From Streptomyces fructofermentans (GTDB lineage: Bacteria; Actinomycetota; Actinomycetes; Streptomycetales; Streptomycetaceae): a DNA stretch of 64,000 nt. The notes beneath the pieces are model-generated. The model had not been told where the DNA came from and searched no databases. It saw only the letters and a program-made list of their open reading frames with translations. Below are positions 8,374 through 16,067 of the stretch, in pieces. The DNA lies in assembly GCF_014651055.1 (NCBI RefSeq), contig NZ_BMWD01000010.1, positions 29,574 to 93,573 of the forward strand. The letters run 5' to 3'. Every line of letters begins with the position of its first letter. Position 1 is the stretch's first letter. The position numbers were made by a program, and so were the translations under genes.

Positions 8374-8763
8374 TCATCCGCGAAGCCGCTCCGCGCGGAC
8401 GATGCGGCTGCGGATCCGGAAGCGGCCGATGCCCGGCTCATCGGTGGACGCCATCCGGACCGCCACCGGCCCGGCGAAGGTGTAGCCCTGCTCGGCGGCG
8501 TGCCGCCGCACTTGCCGTGCCAGGTGCTCCGCGAGGAGCGCGCTGTCGTCCGTCAGCCTGCGACGGATCTCCGGAGGGAGTTCGATCACGAAGGTGTTGG
8601 GTACGAGCGCCCGCCGGCGGTCGAGGACCAGGGCGCGGCTGTCGCACTCCCGGCGGAGTATCGCCACCACGGCGGCCTGCTTCCTCCCGCGTGGGACCAG
8701 CTTTCCCCACAGGGAGTCGGACCAGCGCTCCATGGCGCCTTCCAGGTCGACGAGGCATCGCAT
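8374..8763 (-). CDS. Stand-alone FhaA N-terminal (DUF3662) domain protein
   Basis: The protein has 129 residues and aligns over its whole length with the N-terminal domain of mycobacterial and streptomycete FhaA: 'LEGAMERWSDSLWGKLVPRG', 'VAILRRECDSRALVLDRRRALVPNTFVIELPP', 'YTFAGPVAVRM', 'GRFRIRSRIV'. In FhaA this domain is followed by a linker and an FHA phosphothreonine-binding domain; here the gene stops right after the first domain. The start at 8763 restores the family's N-terminal helix; an internal ATG at 8733 would remove it. It lies 88 bp downstream of the RsbW-like gene on the same strand. It might be a decoy or regulator of cell-wall FhaA complexes, but function is unknown. Confidence 0.82.
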   Translation of the reverse strand: MRCLVDLEGAMERWSDSLWGKLVPRGRKQAAVVAILRRECDSRALVLDRRRALVPNTFVIELPPEIRRRLTDDSALLAEHLARQVRRHAAEQGYTFAGPVAVRMASTDEPGIGRFRIRSRIVRAERLRG

Positions 8764-8851
8764 CCCGCTCCGCTGCCCGGCGGCGCCCGGAACACACGCG
8801 GCCATCCGGGTGGCCCGCCCGCGGGGCGCGTCCGCGCCGCCGCCGCGCGGC

Positions 8852-9253
8852 TCAGGAGAGATCGGCCCACACGGTGTGGCCCTCACCGGCCGGCTGGTCG
8901 CCCCAGCCGTGGCAGAGGGCGTCGACAAGGAACAGTCCGCGGCCGCCGATGTCCGCCGTGAAGGACGGGTGCCGCCAGCGGGCGCGGACCAGGGCCACGT
9001 CGAATGTGTGCCCGGAGTCCGTGACCTCGACCCGCAGGCTCTGCTCATCGGGTGGACGCCGGCACGCGACGACGACCCGTACGGGTGGTTTGCCGTGGCG
9101 CATGGCGTTGGAGAGGAGTTCGCCGATGACGAGAGCGGCGTCGTCGGCGAGTTCGCTCCTGCCCCAGGCGACCAGTTGCCTGCGGAGATCACTGCGGACG
9201 GTGCTCGTACCGCAGTCGGAGGGAAGAACGGAACGGATGTATGTCTCTTTCAT
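8852..9253 (-). CDS. RsbW-like anti-sigma/serine-kinase ATP-binding protein (HATPase_c_2)
   Basis: The 133-residue protein is a compact GHKL ATPase of the RsbW/SpoIIAB type common in Streptomyces. The N-box is 'VIGELLSNAMRHG' (Glu45, Asn49). The G1 region ('VEVTDSGHTFD') has the usual DxG, and 'GGRGLFLVDALCHGWG' is the G2-like loop. It starts at an ATG preceded by an AAAGGGGAT ribosome site. No sigma-B-type sigma or anti-anti-sigma gene is adjacent, so the partner is encoded elsewhere, as is usual for the many orphan kinases in this genus. Confidence 0.9.
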   Translation of the reverse strand: MKETYIRSVLPSDCGTSTVRSDLRRQLVAWGRSELADDAALVIGELLSNAMRHGKPPVRVVVACRRPPDEQSLRVEVTDSGHTFDVALVRARWRHPSFTADIGGRGLFLVDALCHGWGDQPAGEGHTVWADLS

Positions 9254-9408
9254 TGCTGAACATCCCCTTTATACCTTCCACGCATAATCCGTAGCCGTGG
9301 TTCCGGTGGATGGCCCACCGGGCCGACACGGGGTCGGCGGAGAGAGGGGGCGGCAGGGACGAGCACCCCCGCGCGGCGATGCCCAGGGGTGCTCGGACAG
9401 CGGTCCGG

Positions 9409-10629
9409 CTACTGCTCGCGCATGCCCCACGGTGATCCGTACGAGGTCAGGAGGTCGAGGAAGGGGCGGGCGGGGAACGCCTCGGGGCCCAGGACGCCCG
9501 AGCCGGTCCAGGCCCCGGTGGCCACCAGTTCGAGGGCGACGACAGGGTTGATCGCGGTCTGCCACACCACGGCCTGGGAGCCGTACTCCTTCATCGACCA
9601 CTGGTTGTCGACCACGTGGTACAGGTACACCTCGCGCGGCGCGCCGTCCTTCGTGCCGCGCACCCACGTGCCCGCACAGGTCTTGCCGTGCATGCGGTCG
9701 CCGAGCGTCGCCGGATCGGGGAGGCAGGCCGCAACGACGTCGCGGGGCGACACCTGGACCGGCCCCGCGGCGCTCGGCACGGTCACCGGTTCGGTGCGGT
9801 CGAGGCCCAGCAGGTGCAACGTGCGCAGCGTGGAGATGAACTCCTCGCCCAGGCCGTACTTGAAGGTCACGCGGCGGGCGTCGACCCAGCGCGGCACGAG
9901 GAGCACCTCCTCGTGCTCCACGTTCACGCATTCGACCGGGCCGATGCCCTCCGGGAAGTCGAACACCTCGGGCTCGCTGAACGGAGCCGTCGTGAACCAG
10001 CCGCGGTCGGACTCGTAGACGACCGGCGGGTTGAGGCATTCCTCGATCGTGGTCCAGATGCTGAAGGAGGGCGCGAAGTCGTAGCCGTCGACCGTGAGGT
10101 TCGCCCCGTCGCGGATCCCGATCTCGTCGATCTCGTCGAAAAGCTCGTCGGCCGCGTACCGGGCGAAGACGTCGGACAGGCCCGGCTCCACGCCCATGCC
10201 GACGAGCGCCAGCGCACCGGCCTCCTCCCACGCGGCGGCCTGCTCGAACTGCTCGTCGCCGAGCTTGACCCCGGGCAGCTCGTACGGCTGCTCCGCGTGC
10301 GGGCGCGACAAGGACATCGCCATGTCGAGGTAGGTGGCGCCGGCGGCGCGTGCCGCCCGGAAGAGGGGCATGACGAACCGGGGGTCGGTGGCGTTCAGCA
10401 GGACGTCGCACTCGTGCCGGGCGAGCAGGGCCGCCACCGCGTCCTCGTCGGACGCGTCGACGCGCTCCGCGTGGAACCTGTCCTCCTCCGGGCCGAGAGC
10501 CGACACCGCGGACTCGGCCCGCGACCGGTCGTAGTCGGCCACCACCATCCGGTCGAAGAAGCCGCGCCGGGCGGCGATCCGGGTGATCGCGGTACCCACA
10601 CCGCCGGCTCCCACAAGCAGTACACGCAT
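9409..10629 (-). CDS. Saccharopine dehydrogenase-family NAD(P)-binding oxidoreductase
   Basis: This 406-residue protein has an N-terminal Rossmann fold ('MRVLLVGAGGVGTAITRIAARRGFF') and the long C-terminal domain of bacterial saccharopine dehydrogenase (carboxynorspermidine or lysine-related) enzymes, including 'NLTVDGYDFAPSFSIWTTIEECLNPPVVYE' and 'YLYHVVDNQWSMKEYGSQAVVWQTAINPVVALELVATG'. It probably acts in the cytoplasm on a carbinolamine or imine from an amino acid or polyamine. AGGGAG lies eight bases before the ATG. It is divergent from a TetR regulator, which is the likely controller. The exact substrate cannot be set from sequence. Confidence 0.92.
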   Translation of the reverse strand: MRVLLVGAGGVGTAITRIAARRGFFDRMVVADYDRSRAESAVSALGPEEDRFHAERVDASDEDAVAALLARHECDVLLNATDPRFVMPLFRAARAAGATYLDMAMSLSRPHAEQPYELPGVKLGDEQFEQAAAWEEAGALALVGMGVEPGLSDVFARYAADELFDEIDEIGIRDGANLTVDGYDFAPSFSIWTTIEECLNPPVVYESDRGWFTTAPFSEPEVFDFPEGIGPVECVNVEHEEVLLVPRWVDARRVTFKYGLGEEFISTLRTLHLLGLDRTEPVTVPSAAGPVQVSPRDVVAACLPDPATLGDRMHGKTCAGTWVRGTKDGAPREVYLYHVVDNQWSMKEYGSQAVVWQTAINPVVALELVATGAWTGSGVLGPEAFPARPFLDLLTSYGSPWGMREQ

Positions 10630-10738
10630 GACGGAAACTCCCTGTTCCTCGCGCTCTCGCGTTCTCCGCGCACCACACCGCTCCCGTGCCCTCCACGGTC
10701 GCGGCGTCCCGCACGGCCCGACGCCTCTGCCACGGGAT

Positions 10739-10775
10739 CCAACGCCGCCGGGTCGCGTAAGGTCAATGGCGTTGG
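10739..10775. promoter_or_regulatory. Inverted repeat upstream of TetR gene
   Basis: CCAACGCC (10739-10746) and GGCGTTGG (10768-10775) form an 8-bp perfect inverted repeat with 21 bases between the arms. It ends 36 bp before the TetR start in the 182-bp region shared with the divergent saccharopine dehydrogenase-like gene. It may be an operator for the TetR protein; the long spacing makes a hairpin in the 5' leader an alternative. Confidence 0.35.
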
Positions 10776-10811
10776 CATAAGAACCACGACCCCTGGACCG
10801 GGAGGCGGGCC

Positions 10812-11528
10812 GTGCCGAAACAGGTGGTTCCCGAGGCGAACCGGCGGCGGCGCCGTCCCACCAAGAGTGGCACCGTGCTGTCCGAGCCGCTCATCGTCGA
10901 GACCGCGCTGCGCATGCTCAGGGAACACGGCAGCGCCGGGCTCACGGCCCGCCGCCTGGGCCTGGCGCTGGACGCCGACCCGAGCACCCTGTACCGGTAC
11001 TTCCGGGGGATGGACGAGCTGACCCTCGCCATCGGCGACGCGCTGATCGGCCAGGCGCTGCACGGCTGGCGGGCGACGGGGGAGTGGCGGACGGACCTGC
11101 GGACGCTCGGCCTGCGCATCCACGCCGTGTACGTGGACCATCCGCAGGCGGCCGTCCTGACCGCGAGCCGTGTCACGGGCCGGGCCAACGAACTGGCCGC
11201 GGACGAGGCCGTTCTGGACATCCTGCGGACGGCCGGCTTCCCGCTCGCAGACACGGTGCGGATCTACCACGCCTTCATCGACCAGACGCTCGCCTTCGCC
11301 GCCCTCGACGCCGCGTCGATGGCCCTGCCGCGGGAGAGCCTCACGGCGGACGAGGAGATCTGGCACTCCACGTACGCGCGCCTGCCCCGCGCCACGCACC
11401 CGCGCATCGCCGAGGCGGCCCCGCTGCTGGCGGCCCGCATGGTCGCCACCGCGTATCCGACGGCCCTCGACATGCTGCTGGAGAGCGCGGCGGCACAACT
11501 GGCCGCGGTGACCGCCGCGCGGGAGTGA
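10812..11528 (+). CDS. TetR-family transcriptional regulator
   Basis: The protein has 238 residues from a GTG preceded by GGAGGCGGG. A basic N-terminal arm ('EANRRRRRPTKSG') leads into a TetR DNA-binding domain (about 22-75; 'GSAGLTARRLGLALDADPSTLYRYFRGMDELTLAIGDALI'). The C-terminal domain resembles the tetracycline-repressor type (TetR_C). It is divergent from the saccharopine dehydrogenase-like gene and probably controls it. The ligand is unknown. Confidence 0.9.
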   Translation: MPKQVVPEANRRRRRPTKSGTVLSEPLIVETALRMLREHGSAGLTARRLGLALDADPSTLYRYFRGMDELTLAIGDALIGQALHGWRATGEWRTDLRTLGLRIHAVYVDHPQAAVLTASRVTGRANELAADEAVLDILRTAGFPLADTVRIYHAFIDQTLAFAALDAASMALPRESLTADEEIWHSTYARLPRATHPRIAEAAPLLAARMVATAYPTALDMLLESAAAQLAAVTAARE

Positions 11529-11540
11529 GCCGAGCCCCGC

Positions 11541-11693
11541 CGTGGTGCGGTCGCCGCCGCCCTGCGCATCGGCAGCGCCAGGCGGCCACGCATCCGCTGG
11601 GAGGTACGCGACGGCATCCGCGAAGCCTTCCTCACCCGCGGCTGCGCACTCATCTGCCGGCGACGCCTGAATCCATTGCCAGTAGTTTCTTGA
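11541..11693 (+). pseudogene. Possible gene remnant between tetR and DUF5959 gene
   Basis: Just after the TetR stop, a rightward frame reads about 50 codons of protein-like composition ('RIRWEVRDGIREAFLTRGCALICRRR') before TGA at 11691. It has no plausible start codon or ribosome site. It also overlaps the position where the leftward DUF5959 frame should have ended. I do not recognise the family. It could be a leftover of a deleted gene at a recombination junction, or chance. Confidence 0.25.
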
Positions 11694-12140
11694 CCGCGGT
11701 GTCGTGAGGACCTGGTTCGGCCATGTCTGCCGGACTCGGCCGAGCTGCTCGCGCAGGCAGTCGACCCAACCGTCTCCCGGATCCAGGACGGCGCGGACCG
11801 AGACGCCGGACTCGGCACTGTCGTCCACGGTGACGATGGGGCGGGGCATCGAGAACTGCCTGTCGATCGCGATCCGGATCTCGGTCTCGCCCATGACCGG
11901 CCAGCGGATGCCCTTCCCGCCAGACAGCTCGTCCAGGGCCGTTGACCAATCGTCCATGGCCTCGGGTGACAAGCGCAACTCAAGGCGCCCGCAGGCGAAG
12001 GCGCTTGCGACGACGAGTTCGGCGTCAAGGTAGTCGTTGTACGGAGTGTCCCCGGGCCTGTTCCGCCCCAGAATGCGTAGCCGGACGCTGCTGTCCGGGT
12101 CAATCAGGCAGATCAGGTCGACCCCCTCGGCCTCATCCAC
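11650..12140 (-). pseudogene. DUF5959-type protein with disrupted 3' end
   Basis: About 148 residues match the streptomycete DUF5959 pattern ('VDLICLIDPDSSVRLRILGRNRPGD...LDAELVVASAFACGRLELRLSPEAMDDWSTALDEL...DGWVDCLREQLGRVRQTWPNQVL'). The GTG at 12140 follows GGGAGGG; an in-frame ATG pair near 12176 is the alternative. Past 'TWPNQVLTT' the frame has no stop where the family ends. It stays open to 10395, antisense to the TetR gene, while a neighbouring frame stops at 11650. This suggests stop loss or a frameshift at the 3' end, so the gene is called disrupted. A sequencing indel would look the same. Function of the family is unknown. Confidence 0.55.
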
Positions 12141-12254
12141 GCACCCTCCCGAACCCGCTGCGTTCCGGGTCATCATGCACGAGTCGCGAGCGGGCCTCGT
12201 TCGACGTTCCGGCAGGGGTTCTTGCAGCGGGCGACGACGGATCGTGGCGCCTGA

Positions 12255-12272
12255 CCCTGACATATGTCAGGG
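12255..12272. promoter_or_regulatory. Perfect 18-bp palindrome between divergent genes
   Basis: CCCTGACATATGTCAGGG is a perfect 18-bp palindrome in the 196-bp region between the leftward DUF5959 gene and the rightward secreted-protein gene. It is 64 bp upstream of the latter's start. The TA-rich centre contrasts with the GC-rich surroundings, and the symmetry and position fit a homodimeric repressor site. No regulator gene is adjacent, so the protein that binds is unknown. Confidence 0.5.
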
Positions 12273-12336
12273 ACCTTGTCCACTGGAACCCGGCTACGTT
12301 GCGTGGCGAAGGCAACGAACCATGAGGGGACCTCAC

Positions 12337-12696
12337 ATGCGCAGAATCGCCCAGGCCGCGGCAGCACTCTCGCTCGCGTTCGGAGTCCTGACCACCATCG
12401 GCTCGACGGGCGCGCACGCCGCCACGTACCACGGCTGTCCCGATGGATACGTCTGCATCTATCCCGAGAACGCGGGCTGGAACAACGACACCCCGTCGCA
12501 CTTCTACTTTGAGTACGGCACCTACAACCTCACCGACATGCACGGCTTGCACCGCATCGAGAACAACCAGACGGGCGGCGCGACCATGCGCACCTGCACG
12601 GGCTACAACGGCACTGGCTGTGAAGGCTACTTGCCGGCCCAGTGGGGCATCACCAAGGACCTGACGCCGATCAACTCGATCACGCTCCAGGCGTAG
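12337..12696 (+). CDS. Small secreted Cys-containing protein, peptidase-inhibitor I36-like
   Basis: The precursor has 119 residues with a Sec signal peptide (MRRIAQAAAALSLAFGVLTT..., predicted cleavage after 'AHA' near residue 30). The mature part of about 90 residues has four Cys in two pairs ('CPDGYVC' and 'CTGYNGTGC'), which suggests two disulfides. The opening 'GCPDGYVCIYPENAGW' resembles secreted beta/gamma-crystallin-fold proteins of the SMPI/I36 inhibitor type in Streptomyces. The ATG at 12337 has GAGGGGA six bases upstream; an in-frame ATG at 12322 lacks one. Inhibitor activity is inferred from resemblance only. Confidence 0.8.
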   Translation: MRRIAQAAAALSLAFGVLTTIGSTGAHAATYHGCPDGYVCIYPENAGWNNDTPSHFYFEYGTYNLTDMHGLHRIENNQTGGATMRTCTGYNGTGCEGYLPAQWGITKDLTPINSITLQA

Positions 12697-12730
12697 CCCC
12701 GGGGCCACGGGCGCGGCACCACGTACAACC

Positions 12731-12761
12731 GGGCCGGACCTCCACGACGGAGGTCCGGCCC
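12731..12761. terminator. Strong hairpin between convergent genes
   Basis: GGGCCGGACCTCC (12731-12743) pairs perfectly with 12749-12761 around a 5-base ACGAC loop, giving a 13-bp GC-rich stem with no U tract. It lies 34 bp after the secreted-protein stop and about 100 bp from the stop of the convergent S1 gene, the position of a bidirectional intrinsic terminator of the Streptomyces type. Confidence 0.8.
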
Positions 12762-12864
12762 GGCCCGTGTCGAAGGGCACGGAGGATGAAGCCCGAGATC
12801 TCCCGTGCGCTGCTCGCGGGAGCTGCGGGAATCCTCGCGGGGCGCCGTCCCCACCGCCACGGTC

Positions 12865-13677
12865 TCAGACCCGCCGCAGGGACAGGAGCAGCCTTCGTCG
12901 CTGCGTGTCGATCTCCAGGACCACGACCGAGACCTCGTCGTCGACCCGGACGACCTGCTCCGGCGCCTCCACCGGCACCCGTGCGAGTTCGTCCAGATGC
13001 ACCAACCCCTCGATCCCGTCGCCGACTTGCACGAAGGCTCCGAACGGGACCAGCTTGGTGACCCGGCCGCGCAGCGTCTGCCCCACATCGGTGCTCTCGG
13101 CGAACACGGCGAAGGGGTCCGGCCGCAGCGCCCGCAAGGACAACCGGGCCTCTCCGTTCCACGTGTCGAAGTGCAGGAATTCGCACGACACGTGCCGGCC
13201 GACCTCGACGACCTCCGAGGGGTCCTCGAAGCGCCGCCAGGACAGTTCGGGAAACGTGATGAAGCCGACCCCGGGGAAGACCGGGTGCCTGGGGCCGTCG
13301 TCGAGCGAGACGAACACGCCGAAGCTCTCGATCGCCGCGACCGTGCCGGACAGGATGTCGCCGCAGCGAAGGCCCTTGAGGAACTGCCACAGTTCCCGGT
13401 GCTCGGTGGCCGCCATCGACAGCAGGACCCGGCCCCGTTCGGCATCGACCGAGAGTACTTCGGCCGTGATCCGCTGCCCGACCTCGACCCCCTCGGCCGC
13501 CCGCCCCAGCCACGGACCGTCCAACGGCCCCACCACTCCCAACGGGCCCCCGGCGCAGCCGTCCAAGGACACCGAGATCCCTGATCGAGCAACCTCCGCG
13601 ACCGTGCCTTCGCACAGATCGCCCGCCTGAACCCCCGCGAGAAAGCTCCGAACCGCTTCGAGTAATGCGTCCCCCAT
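12865..13677 (-). CDS. Triple S1-domain RNA-binding protein
   Basis: The protein has 270 residues built almost entirely of three S1-type OB folds, at about 17-88, 104-183 and 198-268. The third is the most canonical ('GQTLRGRVTKLVPFGAFVQVGDGIEGLVHLDELA...DEVSVVVLEIDTQRRRLLLSLR'). Ribosomal protein S1 itself is longer and normally has four or more copies, so this is a smaller S1-like paralogue, probably binding RNA or ribosomes in the cytoplasm. The start at 13677 (MGDALLEAVRSFLAG) is chosen over a GTG at 13737 that lacks a ribosome site. The gene is convergent with the secreted-protein gene and divergent from the Nudix gene. Confidence 0.85.
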   Translation of the reverse strand: MGDALLEAVRSFLAGVQAGDLCEGTVAEVARSGISVSLDGCAGGPLGVVGPLDGPWLGRAAEGVEVGQRITAEVLSVDAERGRVLLSMAATEHRELWQFLKGLRCGDILSGTVAAIESFGVFVSLDDGPRHPVFPGVGFITFPELSWRRFEDPSEVVEVGRHVSCEFLHFDTWNGEARLSLRALRPDPFAVFAESTDVGQTLRGRVTKLVPFGAFVQVGDGIEGLVHLDELARVPVEAPEQVVRVDDEVSVVVLEIDTQRRRLLLSLRRV

Positions 13678-13802
13678 GTCGGTCAGACTCTCACGAGGAG
13701 TTTCGACCACCGGCTTCGAAGACCGTAGTTCCTGCACCGGGTGCGCCCGGTTCCCGACCCGCGGCGCCGTCGCCCTGCAGCGATCCGGACCGATCCGGAC
13801 CG

Positions 13803-14336
13803 ATGCGCACCGGAGTCGTCAGCCGGCAGGCCGGGCAACCTTCCGAGGTGTCCACACCACGAGAACTGCCACTGGCCGTCGACGATCGCGGCAACGCCCT
13901 CATCTCCGTCGAGTACGGGCCGGAAGGCTCGCCGCCCTCCGACGCGCCCCTGCGCGCGGCACTGGTCGCACTGTGGGACGCGGACCGGGTCCTGCTGGTC
14001 TTCGACAGGTACCGGCAGTCCTGGGAACTGCCCGGTGGCACCGTCGAGCCGGGCGAGACCCATCGCGAGGGCGCGGTGCGGGAGTTGTTCGAAGAATCCG
14101 GCCAAGTACCCGACGGACAGCTGCGGTTCGTCGGCTACCCGCGCTACGCCCTGGCCCCCGACGGGCGGCCGATGTACGCGGCGCTGTTCGCGGGGCGCGC
14201 GTCCGCCGTCAGGGAGTTCCGGGCGACCGAGGAGATCGGGGCCATTCACTGGTGGGACTTCCGGGAACCGCTGCCGGGAGGCGTGAAGTCCGTGGACGTC
14301 CACGTGGCCCGACTCACCCGCGACGCGACACCGTAG
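13803..14336 (+). CDS. Nudix hydrolase
   Basis: The protein has 177 residues. A complete Nudix box (G-x5-E-x7-REU-x-EE-x-G) lies at about residues 79-101: 'GTVEPGETHREGAVRELFEESG'. This is the Mg-dependent site that hydrolyses nucleoside diphosphates linked to other moieties. The 60 residues before it form the usual beta strands ('ALVALWDADRVLLVFDRYRQSWELPGG'). An in-frame GTG at 13848 would shorten the N-terminus by 15 residues and cannot be excluded. The substrate is not predictable from the box alone. Confidence 0.88.
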   Translation: MRTGVVSRQAGQPSEVSTPRELPLAVDDRGNALISVEYGPEGSPPSDAPLRAALVALWDADRVLLVFDRYRQSWELPGGTVEPGETHREGAVRELFEESGQVPDGQLRFVGYPRYALAPDGRPMYAALFAGRASAVREFRATEEIGAIHWWDFREPLPGGVKSVDVHVARLTRDATP

Positions 14337-14475
14337 CCCTCATCGCGCTCGGCCACCCGTCCCGCTGTCCCCACTCGTTCGCCCCTTGGGGACGTGGACT
14401 TGATGGTCGGCCGGGCGCCCACAACTGGTCGTAGGGGAGGGCCCGTGGCTGCCAGTACACACGTAGGGTGGTCGG

Positions 14476-14877
14476 ATGTTCAATCGGCTTGAGATCAGCG
14501 TGTTGCCACCGGGCCCCCGATGGGCTGCCTTGTTGCAATTCCGGATCGACGGCGAGGAACTGGTGACAGAGGCCGTCGGGGAGGGAGGCCGCGGACCGTT
14601 CGCGGAGGAGGCGCTGCCCGCCCGCGGTCCCGGTCCCCTCTGGGTGACCGGCGAGGGGCGGCGTGTCGTGCTGGGCGAGCCCGAGTGCACGGGCGGGTGC
14701 TGTGGCCACCTGTCCGCGTTCGTGCAGCGTCACGGCGGGATCGTGGAGTGGTCCGACTGGCAGGTGCCAAGGGGCAGGGCGGGTCTCCCGGCGTTTCATT
14801 TCGACGCTGGTCAGTACGACGCCGAACTGACCCGAGCACTGACGGACCGGCGGTGGCAGACCTTCAGGAGTGGCTGA
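14476..14877 (+). CDS. Hypothetical protein with ECTGGCCG cysteine cluster
   Basis: This 133-residue soluble protein is not a family I can name with confidence. Its centre has a Cys cluster 'ECTGGCCGHLSAFVQRHGGIVEWSDWQ', which could bind a metal. The rest alternates short strands and a C-terminal helix ('YDAELTRALTDRRWQTF'). A TAGGGT hexamer at 14464-14469 lies six bases before the ATG and no ribosome site is visible, so the mRNA may be leaderless. The HIT-family gene follows 86 bp downstream on the same strand. Confidence 0.65.
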   Translation: MFNRLEISVLPPGPRWAALLQFRIDGEELVTEAVGEGGRGPFAEEALPARGPGPLWVTGEGRRVVLGEPECTGGCCGHLSAFVQRHGGIVEWSDWQVPRGRAGLPAFHFDAGQYDAELTRALTDRRWQTFRSG

Positions 14878-14963
14878 CGCGGCGCGTGACTGTCCGGGTG
14901 GCCGCGGTGGACCACCCCCCGACGACATTCGATGTCGCGGGCGCCAGGACAGTAGGATCGGCC

Positions 14964-15344
14964 ATGCCTGAAGCCGAGTTGCATAGTCCGCTCCCGGTCC
15001 CCGCACCCGCGCCGTGCGTCTTCTGCGACATCATCGCGGGGCGTGCGCCCGCCGAGGTCGTCCACGAGTGGGACGACGTCCTCGCGATCGTCCCGCTGAA
15101 CCCCGTGACCGAGGGACATCTGCTCGTCATCCCGAAGGTGCACGTGGTCGACTTCGGGCACGACCCCCGCATCAGCGCCGCCACGATGCGGCGCGCTGCC
15201 GAACTGGCGGCCGAGCAGTGGTGCAATGTCATCACCTCGCGCGGGCTAGTGGCGACACAGACCGTCTTCCATCTCCACGTGCACATCGTCCCGAGGCGTG
15301 AGGGCGATGGGCTCGCGTTGCCCTGGACGGCGCAATCGGCATGA
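14964..15344 (+). CDS. HIT-family nucleotide hydrolase/transferase
   Basis: The protein has 126 residues. It has the HIT-superfamily N-terminal zinc half-site 'CVFCDIIAG' (CxxC), the 'VLAIVPLNPVTEGHLLVIPKVHV' strand-helix core, and the catalytic histidine triad 'HLHVHIVPR' near residue 112. HINT-type members cleave adenosine phosphoramidates and act in the cytoplasm. A TAGGAT -10-like hexamer at 14953-14958 ends five bases before the ATG and there is no ribosome site, so a leaderless transcript is likely. The open frame upstream of this ATG belongs to no recognisable domain. Confidence 0.9.
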   Translation: MPEAELHSPLPVPAPAPCVFCDIIAGRAPAEVVHEWDDVLAIVPLNPVTEGHLLVIPKVHVVDFGHDPRISAATMRRAAELAAEQWCNVITSRGLVATQTVFHLHVHIVPRREGDGLALPWTAQSA

Positions 15345-15383
15345 CCTCGCGGGCGGCGGCCGAGTTGGCGGTCGCACCACCGT

Positions 15384-15469
15384 CGCACCCTTCACCGCCG
15401 GGTGGGCCACCCCAGGGTCCGCGCCGCCTGTGGGCCACCGCCGCACCCTTCACCACCAGGTGGGGCCAC
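15384..15469. repeat. Two-copy GC-rich repeat
   Basis: A 27-28 base unit (CGCACCCTTCACC..., 15384-15410 and 15442-15469) occurs twice with a 58-bp period and about 90 percent identity. A weaker third trace (gttgcacccgtccggcg) lies near 15489. Each copy can fold on itself (CACC/GGTG arms). It occupies much of the 206-bp gap between the HIT gene and the DUF7144-like gene and resembles a small intergenic REP-type element. Confidence 0.5.
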
Positions 15470-15550
15470 GCCCCCGACCCGTTCCACCGTTGCACCCGTC
15501 CGGCGTACTCCTCGTTGCGGCCGACCGGGTCGGCGGGTCTGGTGGTGCGT

Positions 15551-16003
15551 ATGCAGCCAGAAACTTCCGGTTCGAGCGGGGGCGCCCCGCGAACGGCAGA
15601 CCGTCCGCCGGCCGAGCGGTCCCACTGGGTGGCGTTCGCCGGGGTCCTCCTGTTGGTGAGCGGCCTCTTCGACATCATCAACGGCTTCGTGGCGTTGCTC
15701 GACGACGGCTACTACTCGACCACGGCCGACCACGGCAACCGGCTGCTGATCTTCAACTACGACGCCTGGGGCTGGATCTGGATCTTCGTCGGGATCGCCC
15801 AGTTCCTTACCGCCATCGGCGTGTTCATGGGTTCGCGGGGCGCGCGGCTCGCCGGCATCCTGCTGGCCGGCTTCTGCCTGGTCGGGCAGCTGATCTTCCT
15901 CTCGGCGTTCCCGTGGTGGTCGCTGGCCACGATGGTGCTCTCCGTACTCGTCATCTACGGGCTCGTGTCCGTGCCCCGCCATCTGCCCGGCGAGCGGGTC
16001 TGA
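15551..16003 (+). CDS. Four-helix membrane protein resembling DUF7144
   Basis: The protein has 150 residues from the ATG at 15551. A polar N-terminus of 30 residues precedes four hydrophobic segments (about 32-54, 77-97, 102-122 and 124-142) with 'GLFDIINGFVALLDDGYY' between the first two, a pattern of small streptomycete DUF7144 membrane proteins. The upstream continuation of the frame runs through the repeat region and is unlikely to be coding. The gene may be cotranscribed with the next membrane protein, whose GTG is 65 bp away. Function is unknown. Confidence 0.8.
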   Translation: MQPETSGSSGGAPRTADRPPAERSHWVAFAGVLLLVSGLFDIINGFVALLDDGYYSTTADHGNRLLIFNYDAWGWIWIFVGIAQFLTAIGVFMGSRGARLAGILLAGFCLVGQLIFLSAFPWWSLATMVLSVLVIYGLVSVPRHLPGERV

Positions 16004-16067
16004 ACCGCCGGACGCCGCGTCCGGGCGCGCGGGAAGAGCGGCGGCTCCGGGAGGTCGAGGTCGGCAC

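Noticed and set aside
8852..9253. RsbW-like protein as the anti-sigma factor of the nearby ECF sigma factor
   Set aside because: RsbW-type kinases bind sigma-B-type sigma factors, not ECF factors, and the two genes are convergent and 0.7 kb apart.
10395..12263. 622-codon leftward frame taken as a single protein
   Set aside because: Only its first part has DUF5959 character. The remainder is antisense to tetR and to the dehydrogenase gene and lacks protein-like composition.
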